5,704 bases of DNA, from NCBI GenBank assembly GCA_013151655.1, contig JAADHX010000056.1:1-5704 (forward strand), written 5' to 3'. Positions within the stretch are counted from its first letter, which is position 1. Every line of letters starts with the position of its first letter. Made by a program: the position numbers and the translations under genes. Positions 1 through 5,376 of this stretch are shown here, piece after piece. The stretch comes from Actinomycetota bacterium (GTDB lineage Bacteria > Actinomycetota > Acidimicrobiia > Acidimicrobiales > Poriferisodalaceae). The notes under the pieces were generated by a model, which searched no databases, was not told the DNA's origin, and saw nothing but the letters and a program-made list of their open reading frames with translations.

Positions 1-1
1 G

Positions 2-73
2 GGGACCACACACGACGACTTCCGCACCGAGACTGGCTGCACGCTGGTGAGCGTGTTCAAGATTCCCGGCTAG
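2..73 (+). CDS. C-terminal end of an unidentified protein (partial, 5' end outside window)
   Basis: The frame beginning at base 2 is open to a TAG stop at 71-73 and encodes 23 residues ending in TETGCTLVSVFKIPG. The next gene can start at the very next base (GTG 74) or 6 bases later (ATG 80), so the two are almost certainly co-transcribed and probably translationally coupled. That makes this a likely member of the same pathway as the oxygenase genes that follow. I do not recognise the family from this tail, which is too short to show any motif. The call that it is coding rests on the abutting stop/start arrangement, ordinary high-GC codon use, and the absence of any promoter-like gap. Confidence 0.5.
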   Translation, partial: GTTHDDFRTETGCTLVSVFKIPG

Positions 74-982
74 GTGGCCATGACCACCGCTACCGGCCAC
101 GCAGTCTGCACTGATCCGGCAATACTCAACCAGTGGTACGCAGTCGCGGCGATCCCGGAGATCTCAGTTGCTCAGGTTCACCGCACACGTCTACTCGATT
201 CGTCGGTGGCCTACTCAGTGACTGCCGATGGCGAGTGTTTGGCGTGGCGGACAGCTCCGAACGATGCCACCGTAACCGTCGATGCCTCTTCCCAGCTCGA
301 CTGGTTACCCACTCGCACCGCATTTGGGTACCTGTGGATGAGCGTTGGCGAGCCTCCGCCGGACGTGTTCGAGGTGCAAGAGTCCGCTGAGCCCGATCGG
401 CGCACCCTCAACGCCGCCACCATCGGCATTGCGGTATCGGCGCCTCGCGCAATCGAGAACTTCCTCGACATGGCGCACTTTCCGTACGTGCACCCGCACA
501 TGTTGGGTGAGGAGCCGCACACCGAAGTTGCCGACTACACCACCGAACTGCGTAATGGCGAGTTGTGGGCCGTCGACTGTCGGTTCTACCAGCCCAAGGC
601 TGCGGTTTCGTCGACCGAAGGCGTCATGGCCGAGTACTTGTACAGGGTGCCGAGCCCGTATTGCGCAATGTTGTACAAATCGTCGCCTGGCGACGCCGAA
701 CGGATGGATGTGATCGGCATCTTCGTTCACCCCATCTCGGAGGAGTTTGTGCGGGCCAACCTGTTCTTGTGCCTGCTGGACGATGTCTCGTCTGACACCA
801 CGATTCGGCGGTTCCAGCAGACGATCTTCTCCCAAGACAAACCGATTCTCGAGAACCAGTATCCGAAGCGTCTGCCGCTCGACCCTCGCGCCGAGACCCC
901 AATTCGAGCCGACAAGATGGCGATCGCTTACCGGCGCTGGCTTACCGACCTTGGCGTAACTTACGGGGTGATACCGGCATGA
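74..982 (+). CDS. Rieske-type oxygenase catalytic subunit lacking the Rieske cluster (NdmC-like)
   Basis: This 302-residue protein is a ring-hydroxylating/demethylating oxygenase alpha-type subunit. Residues 127-140 read IENFLDMAHFPYVH, the family signature N-x2-D-x2-H-x4-H: His135 and His140 should bind the mononuclear Fe(II), and Asp132 is the usual electron-bridging Asp. The third ligand is probably Asp255 in FSQDKPILENQ. The N-terminal part (about residues 18-100, starting QWYAVA) keeps the outline of a Rieske fold but has neither C-x-H nor C-x2-H; its only cysteines are Cys12 and Cys55. Electrons must therefore come from another protein, and the next gene supplies exactly the missing cluster. 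This is the condition known for NdmC of Pseudomonas putida CBB5, which demethylates 7-methylxanthine using the Rieske domain of NdmD. The substrate here is inferred only as an N-methylated compound. The start may be GTG 74 or ATG 80; the ribosome binding site is poor for both. Its stop overlaps the next start as ATGA. Confidence 0.88.
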   Translation: MAMTTATGHAVCTDPAILNQWYAVAAIPEISVAQVHRTRLLDSSVAYSVTADGECLAWRTAPNDATVTVDASSQLDWLPTRTAFGYLWMSVGEPPPDVFEVQESAEPDRRTLNAATIGIAVSAPRAIENFLDMAHFPYVHPHMLGEEPHTEVADYTTELRNGELWAVDCRFYQPKAAVSSTEGVMAEYLYRVPSPYCAMLYKSSPGDAERMDVIGIFVHPISEEFVRANLFLCLLDDVSSDTTIRRFQQTIFSQDKPILENQYPKRLPLDPRAETPIRADKMAIAYRRWLTDLGVTYGVIPA

Positions 983-2733
983 CTGAAGCCTGGCATCCAG
1001 TGGCGGCTAGCAGCGACTTGCCGCTTCGTCATACGTTTCACGGGCAGCTTCTTGGTCGCGAACTCGCGATCTGGCGCGCCGATGGCGGGTTTGTGAACGT
1101 GTGGGAGAACCGTTGTCTTCACCGCGGGGTTCGGCTCTCGATCGGCCTGAATGACGGGCGAGAACTCCAATGCCAGTATCACGGCTGGCGATATGCCAGT
1201 CGTACTGCTGGCTGCACCTACATTCCGGCCCATCCGGCCGACGCTCCGGCGCGCACGATCTGCAATCGAAGCTTCTTAGCGTTCGAGCGCTACGGGCTTG
1301 TCTGGACAGGGGAGTCTCCCGCGGGCGAGTTGCCGACCGTCGAGGTCCTCGAAGCCGCCGATCCATTTGGCTTGCGGAATCTGCCAGTCAACGCATCGGC
1401 CGAACTTGTGATCGAGATGTTGCACGGTCACGGTTTTCAGCCGAATGCCAAACTCGACAATTTCGGGGCCGAAATTGCGGTCCAGTCCTATGGAGAACAT
1501 TGTCGAGTTCTCAGCGCGATGGCCGGCGGCTCCACCACCACCGTGGTGTTCTTCGTTCAGCCAGTCGACGCATCGCGATCGGTTATTCGCCCGGTGATGG
1601 TGGGTGTTCCCGAACCGTTGGTCCAAACCGACGTGTTACGTCATCACAACGCAAAGCTGACCGAGTTACGCGACCGGATTGAGTCCGAGGCCGCGCGTCT
1701 GCCCGCCCTTCAGCCTCTCAGCGCGGCGATTGAGCAGGTCCCGATTCATCTCTCGGAGGTGCCAATCGGTGCCATTGGGCGCCGCAAGGCCCCGTTGCGG
1801 GTACAGGTGGCCCGCAAATGGCAAACGGCCACCGACATCGTGGCCATCGAGTTTGAGTCGATTGATGGTCAACTGCCAACCTTCCAACCCGGTGCCCACA
1901 TCGACGTGCACTTGCCGAACGGCCTGGTCCGTCAGTACTCATTGACCAACGGTCCTGGCGAACTCACGCACTATCGAGTTGGCGTGAAGCTGGAAGCTGA
2001 GTCTCGAGGAGGTTCAGCCTCGTTGCACGAGACGGTTCGCGAGGGCGACGTGGTGGCGATATCGGAGCCCCGAAACAACTTTCCCCTTCGCCGCGACAGT
2101 CTTAGAACCGTCCTAATCGCTGGCGGCATCGGAGTGACGCCGCTGCTGGCGATGGCTCAAGCGCTACACCACAACGACCTGAGGTACGAGCTTCACTACT
2201 TCGCAAGAGCCGACGATCACGTTGCGTTTCGCACCATTCTCGATGAGTTAGGCGACTCTACTCAAGCCCACCTCGGGCTTTCGCCCGGGGGCACGGCGGC
2301 CGAGCTTGAGCGCATCCTCGATCAACCCGGACATGCCGAGCATGTTTATGTGTGTGGACCAGGCCCGATGCTCGAGGCCACCCGTCGCATCGCAGCCGAT
2401 CGGGGCTGGCCAGATGAAGCAGTGCACTTCGAGTACTTCCAGAACGCAACCGAGATAGACGATACGACCTCGTTCGAGATCAACTTGGCCCGATCGGCAC
2501 TGACCCTGCGTGTCGGCAGCGGCGAGACGATTCTGGAGGTACTCCACCAGCACGGGGTTTCTCTAGGCTCGTCATGTGAGCAAGGTGCATGCGGCACTTG
2601 TTCGGTTGCTGTGCTCGACGGCGAACCGCTCCACCAGGACGTCTATTTGTCCGAAGCCGAGAGAGAGCTCGGCGACCAGATGATGGTGTGTGTTTCTCGT
2701 ACCAACGGTAAAAGCCTCACGTTGGATATCTGA
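979..2733 (+). CDS. Rieske domain fused to FMN/NAD(P)H/[2Fe-2S] reductase (NdmD-like)
   Basis: This 584-residue electron-transfer protein has three parts. Residues 1-115 form a Rieske domain with all ligands: C46-L-H48, 16 residues, C65-Q-Y-H68-G-W. Residues 130-265 align loosely with an oxygenase catalytic domain (VNASAELVIEMLHGHGF against the VSAPRAIENFLDMAHF of the preceding protein), but the iron-binding signature is gone. Residues 270-584 are a phthalate-dioxygenase-reductase-type module: FMN-binding RQYSLTN (318-324), nucleotide-binding AGGIGVTPLL (381-390) and VCGPGPML (458-465), and a C-terminal plant-type ferredoxin domain with C533-x4-C538-x2-C541 and C571. Ordinary reductases of this class are about 320 residues and lack the Rieske part; NdmD of the caffeine demethylase system has this extra domain and nearly this length. 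It should be cytosolic and pass electrons from NAD(P)H through FMN and both clusters to the cluster-less oxygenase encoded just upstream. The ATG overlaps the upstream stop (ATGA), implying translational coupling and balanced amounts. Confidence 0.92.
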   Translation: MTEAWHPVAASSDLPLRHTFHGQLLGRELAIWRADGGFVNVWENRCLHRGVRLSIGLNDGRELQCQYHGWRYASRTAGCTYIPAHPADAPARTICNRSFLAFERYGLVWTGESPAGELPTVEVLEAADPFGLRNLPVNASAELVIEMLHGHGFQPNAKLDNFGAEIAVQSYGEHCRVLSAMAGGSTTTVVFFVQPVDASRSVIRPVMVGVPEPLVQTDVLRHHNAKLTELRDRIESEAARLPALQPLSAAIEQVPIHLSEVPIGAIGRRKAPLRVQVARKWQTATDIVAIEFESIDGQLPTFQPGAHIDVHLPNGLVRQYSLTNGPGELTHYRVGVKLEAESRGGSASLHETVREGDVVAISEPRNNFPLRRDSLRTVLIAGGIGVTPLLAMAQALHHNDLRYELHYFARADDHVAFRTILDELGDSTQAHLGLSPGGTAAELERILDQPGHAEHVYVCGPGPMLEATRRIAADRGWPDEAVHFEYFQNATEIDDTTSFEINLARSALTLRVGSGETILEVLHQHGVSLGSSCEQGACGTCSVAVLDGEPLHQDVYLSEAERELGDQMMVCVSRTNGKSLTLDI

Positions 2734-2740
2734 GGGGGAG
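2732..2740 (+). promoter_or_regulatory. Ribosome binding site fixing a TTG start
   Basis: The purine run GAGGGGGAG begins inside the stop codon of the reductase gene and ends 4 bases before TTG 2745. No ATG or GTG lies in frame nearby, and translation from this TTG gives the exact N-terminal strand of a GST fold (ITLYNWDLS). This is why TTG is taken as the start. Confidence 0.6.
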
Positions 2741-2744
2741 TCAT

Positions 2745-3392
2745 TTGATCACGCTGTACAACTGGGATCTGTCGGTCAACTGTTACAAACAACGACTGTT
2801 GTTGAGCATCCTCGATGTCGAGTACGAATCGATTCCGGTCGATTTCTATCCAGGCTGGGAACACAAATCGGCAGAGTTCAAGAGAATCAACCCGCTCGGC
2901 CACATTCCGGTCATCGTCGACGACGGCTACAAGCTTCGCGACGCCCACGCCATCCTCACCTATCTGGCCTCCAAATACGATCCAAGCGGCCGGTGGTACC
3001 CCGCGAGTGACCCCCACTTGCTCGGCGAAACCGCGCAGTGGATGTTGTTCGCCGAGGGAACAACTAACACGGCATCGGCAGCCAGGCTTCATGTGAACCT
3101 CGGCTACGAGTTCGACATCGAAGTACTCCGAGAGGGGGCTCACGAGTTGTTCCGGGCGCTGGACGAACATCTTTGGTTCCGCGAGCGGGAGGGGCTCGAT
3201 TGGGTTACCTCCAGCCCTCACCCGACCATTGCCGATCTGGCCATCTTCCCCGATGTGATGTTGTCAGAAGAAGGGGGCATCTCTCGTCTGGACTATCCGG
3301 CCATCCGACGCTGGACCGACAGGGTCCGCCGCATCGAGGGTTTCGTGGTGATGCCAGGCATGTTCGAAGCCGCCAAAGGCGCACCAAAATAA
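2745..3392 (+). CDS. Glutathione S-transferase-like protein (NdmE-like)
   Basis: This 215-residue protein has a full GST layout. Residues 1-80 form a thioredoxin-like domain starting ITLYNWDLSVNCYK, with Ser10 at the usual catalytic Ser position, and carrying the cis-proline motif GHIPVI (Pro55) and a helix RDAHAILTYLASKY. Residues 88-215 form an all-helical domain with the N-capping box TIAD (161-164). In typical GSTs the glutathione gamma-glutamyl group is held by an E/D-S pair in the ES-x-AI motif; here it reads D66-A67-H-A-I, so the Ser is lost and glutathione binding may be weak or absent. It lies 11 bases after the reductase gene, clearly in the same operon. In Pseudomonas putida CBB5 the GST homologue NdmE is needed to assemble active NdmC-NdmD and is thought to act structurally; the same role is inferred here. 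A true glutathione-dependent enzyme is less likely, since most actinobacteria lack glutathione. Start TTG. Confidence 0.88.
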   Translation: MITLYNWDLSVNCYKQRLLLSILDVEYESIPVDFYPGWEHKSAEFKRINPLGHIPVIVDDGYKLRDAHAILTYLASKYDPSGRWYPASDPHLLGETAQWMLFAEGTTNTASAARLHVNLGYEFDIEVLREGAHELFRALDEHLWFREREGLDWVTSSPHPTIADLAIFPDVMLSEEGGISRLDYPAIRRWTDRVRRIEGFVVMPGMFEAAKGAPK

Positions 3393-3460
3393 CTACCTCT
3401 CGTTCTCTCGGAATCTAACGCTTTAGTTGACGTTTACTGTAGGAGAGTTGCGATGGCGGT

Positions 3461-3595
3461 TTAGCAGCCCTTGGCGATTTCCTTGCGGACTGCGACTTTG
3501 ACCGAGCCAGCGGTCTCGCTTTCGATGGCCTCAGCCAAGACCGCCATGACCTCGTCTGGCTGGAGTGTCGTTCTTGGGAGGGTATCGCCGCACAT
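3461..3595 (-). CDS. Possible short protein or gene fragment, unidentified
   Basis: On the minus strand an ATG at 3595-3593 opens a 44-codon frame ending at TAA (3463-3461). The C-terminal two thirds, beginning LQPDEVMAVLAEAIESETAG and ending VAVRKEIAKGC, is acidic/basic, helix-prone and uses GC-ending codons, unlike the Arg/Ser-rich chance frames beside it. The frame stays open further upstream without a stop to at least 3700, but that part reads poorly. It may be the surviving tail of a decayed gene lying opposite to the operon, or a chance frame. I do not recognise a family, and no ribosome binding site stands out. Confidence 0.2.
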   Translation of the reverse strand: MCGDTLPRTTLQPDEVMAVLAEAIESETAGSVKVAVRKEIAKGC

Positions 3596-3701
3596 CGGAC
3601 GAGCTCGGGGCGAGCGGAGTTGACTCCTGCAGGTGGGTTCTCGCGGCTGCTCAAATCCTACAATCGAACACGTCTGAGGATCAGTCCAGTTCTTCGGAGA
3701 G

Positions 3702-3715
3702 GCGGACGCGTCCGC
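3702..3715. repeat. 14-bp perfect palindrome
   Basis: GCGGACG is followed directly by its reverse complement CGTCCGC. A second, wider inverted pair, AGGCGG (3700-3705) and CCGCCT (3723-3728), overlaps it. It could be an operator-like site about 200 bases before the DUF222 remnant, but no partner regulator is present and GC-rich DNA makes such palindromes fairly common. Confidence 0.35.
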
Positions 3716-3784
3716 GGTTGCACCGCCTGAGTGACAATCGGGTCGGGATTGGTCGGTTCTGTGACTGAGAGTGACGGAATTGCT

Positions 3785-3812
3785 TTGAAATCGACCGTCC
3801 CACCCCTAGGTA
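3785..3812 (+). promoter_or_regulatory. Possible sigma-70-type promoter ahead of the DUF222 remnant
   Basis: TTGAAA (3785-3790) is followed after 16 bases by TAGGTA (3807-3812). An overlapping TAGAGT (3811-3816) also resembles an actinobacterial -10 element. It faces the 13E12-type pseudogene that starts at 3922, leaving a leader of about 100 bases. The match is only fair and was judged by eye. If active, this promoter may now drive the hydrolase gene at 4449, which has no clear promoter of its own. Confidence 0.25.
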
Positions 3813-3814
3813 GA

Positions 3815-3833
3815 GTCGTGCCTACAGCACGAC
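3815..3833. repeat. Hairpin, 7-bp stem and 5-base loop
   Basis: GTCGTGC (3815-3821), loop CTACA, then GCACGAC (3827-3833) form a perfect stem. No T run follows on either strand, so it is not a standard terminator. It sits just after the possible -10 element, where it could be an operator or a leader hairpin. Confidence 0.4.
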
Positions 3834-3860
3834 CTGTGCAATCGGGTTCCCCCGTGATGA

Positions 3861-3911
3861 AGAGAGAACTTTGATCGAGAGAGAATTTTGATCAAGAGAG
3901 AACTTGTCTTC
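3861..3911 (+). repeat. Three tandem copies of a 17-bp unit before the pseudogene start
   Basis: The copies are AGAGAGAACTTTGATCG (3861-3877), AGAGAGAATTTTGATCA (3878-3894) and a third at 3895-3911 that keeps AGAGAGAACTT and then diverges. They lie in the leader immediately before a strong AGGAG ribosome binding site (3912-3916) placed 5 bases ahead of ATG 3922. They may be a slippage-made direct repeat or a regulatory spacer; each copy is AT-richer than its surroundings. Confidence 0.6.
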
Positions 3912-3921
3912 AGGAGTTGTC

Positions 3922-4445
3922 ATGTCAGTTTGTCAGTTACGTAGTCGGTCGGACCACAGGTCGCAGTTCGATTCGGTCGAGCTGGATGCCAACGCAAGCG
4001 TGTTTTGTCGCTTGTCGATCTTGGCGGCCGTCTGACGAACCTGCATTGCGGGTCTTGTCACCGAATCCCGATGGCCCGATCTGGATTGCTGACGGCGCCC
4101 CGTCGGCTGCACGTTGGATCGCCGACCGTCTCGATGTCTGTGCGGCTACGGCGCGTGAGTGGATTCGGGTTGGTCGCGCTCTTAGTGGTCTCGACGCAAC
4201 CGTGGACGCGTTTGAACAAGGCAACCTGACGTACGCGAAGGTGCGGGTCATCACCCGCATCGCCACACCCGACAACGAGGCCGAGTTGTCGAAGATCGCC
4301 CAAACAACCCCAGCCGAGTCCATTGCCAAGGCGTTGGCGGTCTGGTCGGTCGCTAACGGAAGCGGGACGCGACGCACCACTTCACGACACTCGGTCATTG
4401 TGGCCGAAGTGGCCGATGCTCGGACACGGGTGCCAAGATGTGTGA
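3922..4445 (+). pseudogene. DUF222/13E12-type HNH endonuclease pseudogene, frameshifted and lacking its 3' half
   Basis: The original start is probably ATG 3922, 5 bases after AGGAG. That frame gives 37 residues (SQFDSVELDANASVFCRLS) and stops at TGA 4033-4035. The conserved DUF222 core appears in the next frame at about 4091-4345: DGAPSAARWIADRLD, then TAREWIRVGRALSGLDATVD, then FEQGNLTYAKVRVITRIATP and DNEAELSKIAQ, all hallmarks of the family. Near 4350-4380 the readable frame shifts again, and HDTRSLWPKW-PMLGHG (4383-4430) resembles the conserved HHDTRSLxWxWDDDGML stretch with a few residues missing, then ends at TGA 4443-4445. Intact members run on to a C-terminal HNH nuclease domain, wholly absent here. 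A single frame from TTG 3917 to 4459 exists, but its first about 58 residues do not look like DUF222. Members of this family are often present in many copies in actinobacterial genomes, so this is probably one decayed copy. Confidence 0.8.
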
Positions 4446-4448
4446 TCC

Positions 4449-5309
4449 ATGACTACTGAAGTGATCATCACTGGCACCGGGACTCCGATTCCATCGCAGC
4501 ACCGAGCCGGGCCTGGGCTGGCTATTCGCTACGGCGACACGGTGATGCAATTCGACGCGGGTCGCGGGACCGTGCAACGCCTTACTGCTGCAGGCATCGC
4601 TCTGTCGGATCTGTCCGCGGTCTTCGCGACCCACCATCACAGCGATCATCTCATCGGGATGCAGGACTTGGTTCTGTCTCGTTGGGTGATGGAGCGCCAG
4701 ATGGACCTGCCACCGCTTCCGGTAGTTGTTCCCGACGGACCCGCCGCCAGCTTCGCTCGCCGGATGCTCGATGCTTGGGATGAAGACATCGCGGTCCGAA
4801 TGGAACATGCCGGGCGGACTCAACCTCCCGAGTACGAAGTCATCGCCTTCCCGACCGCGGAAGAACCGGCAGAAGTGTGGGCATCGGACGAGGTAAGGGT
4901 CCTAGCTGGCCGAGTCAGACACGAACCCGTTCGACCCGCCGTCGGGTTCCGCGTCGAGACACCCGATGGCGTGATCGCCATCAGCGGCGACACAATCGTG
5001 TGCGACGAGGTTGCGGCTTTGGCCGAAGGCGCTGACGTTCTTGTTTATGAGGCGATGCGTTTCGAGCTAATCGAGCGCCTACCGCAGCCGCGTCACTTCA
5101 TTCTCGACTATCACGCCGACACCCGCCTCATCGGCCGGCAGGCCCAAGAACTTGGCATCGAAACGTTGGTATTGACGCATCTGATTCCCGAACCAACAAC
5201 CGACGAAGAGCGCCAAGGATTCTTCGACGATATTCGCAATTCTGGCTTCGAAGGAACTGTCGTAGTGGCCGATGATCTCGATGTAGTCACTTTGGGAGGC
5301 CGAGGCTGA
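4449..5309 (+). CDS. Metallo-beta-lactamase-fold hydrolase, RNase Z/arylsulfatase-like
   Basis: This 286-residue protein begins with the first strand of the fold (VIITGTGTPIP) and FDAGRG (35-40), which supports ATG 4449 despite a weak ribosome binding site. The zinc ligands are visible: H62-x-H64-x-D66-H67 (THHHSDH), His158 in VRHEPVRPAVGFRV, Asp181 in ISGDT, and His244 in LVLTHLIP; E201 (LVYEAM) and H222 (DYHAD) sit at further conserved positions. The order and spacing fit the RNase Z/ElaC-like branch, with a binuclear zinc centre in the cytosol. It is probably not a tRNA 3' processing enzyme, because no flexible-arm exosite insert is evident between the HxHxDH motif and His158. The substrate is unknown; phosphodiester, sulfate-ester, lactone or thioester hydrolysis are all possible. 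The start lies 4 bases after the pseudogene remnant stops, and the next gene follows after 67 bases on the same strand, so the two intact genes are probably co-transcribed. Confidence 0.85.
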   Translation: MTTEVIITGTGTPIPSQHRAGPGLAIRYGDTVMQFDAGRGTVQRLTAAGIALSDLSAVFATHHHSDHLIGMQDLVLSRWVMERQMDLPPLPVVVPDGPAASFARRMLDAWDEDIAVRMEHAGRTQPPEYEVIAFPTAEEPAEVWASDEVRVLAGRVRHEPVRPAVGFRVETPDGVIAISGDTIVCDEVAALAEGADVLVYEAMRFELIERLPQPRHFILDYHADTRLIGRQAQELGIETLVLTHLIPEPTTDEERQGFFDDIRNSGFEGTVVVADDLDVVTLGGRG

Positions 5310-5376
5310 TCGAGGCTGCGGGTTCAACGGGGCGGCCAGTTCAACGAGGCCGGCGAAGCGTGGCATCATCTCGCCG

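Larger units (their letters stand above)
3393..3921. other. Non-coding stretch with scattered repeats, probable remnant DNA
   Basis: No intact recognisable gene lies between the GST-like gene and the DUF222 remnant. The stretch holds a 44-codon minus-strand frame (3461-3595), a 14-bp palindrome, a hairpin with a possible promoter, and three 17-bp tandem repeats, each listed separately. I see no convincing rho-independent terminator after 3392: there is no GC-rich hairpin followed by a T run. I found no tRNA-like cloverleaf. Longer open frames on either strand here give low-complexity Arg/Ser-rich translations that look like chance. Confidence 0.5.

Noticed and set aside
305..835. A 176-codon open frame on the minus strand
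   Set aside because: It lies wholly opposite the oxygenase gene, whose plus-strand frame carries clear family motifs. High-GC coding DNA often leaves the opposite strand open.
2643..3221. A 192-codon open frame on the minus strand
   Set aside because: It spans the end of the reductase gene and most of the GST-like gene, both supported by motifs; its translation shows no recognisable domain.
3393..3460. Possible transcription terminator after the GST-like gene
   Set aside because: No GC-rich hairpin followed by a T run was found; only a loose 4-base AACG/CGTT pairing is present.
3441..3463. AGGAGAG followed by ATG at 3453, resembling a gene start
   Set aside because: The frame stops after three codons (Met-Ala-Val-stop). 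It may be the head of a lost gene but cannot be supported.
3453..3547. ATGGCGGT and its inverted copy ACCGCCAT 79 bases apart
   Set aside because: Eight bases of match at that distance in GC-rich DNA is easily chance, and the flanks do not extend the pairing.
3565..3768. A 67-codon plus-strand frame in the gap
   Set aside because: Its translation is Ser/Arg-rich with no domain, no ribosome binding site was seen, and it runs through the palindrome.
3861..3911. Tandem repeats as a CRISPR array
   Set aside because: The units touch each other with no spacers, are only 17 bp, and no cas gene is present.
4395..4823. A 142-codon minus-strand frame
   Set aside because: It is antisense to the metal-binding region of the hydrolase gene and has no recognisable motif.
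5310..5376. Possible glycine riboswitch or other leader before the hydroxymethyltransferase gene
   Set aside because: The gap is only 67 bases and I see no conserved glycine-riboswitch features; it is more likely a plain operon spacer.
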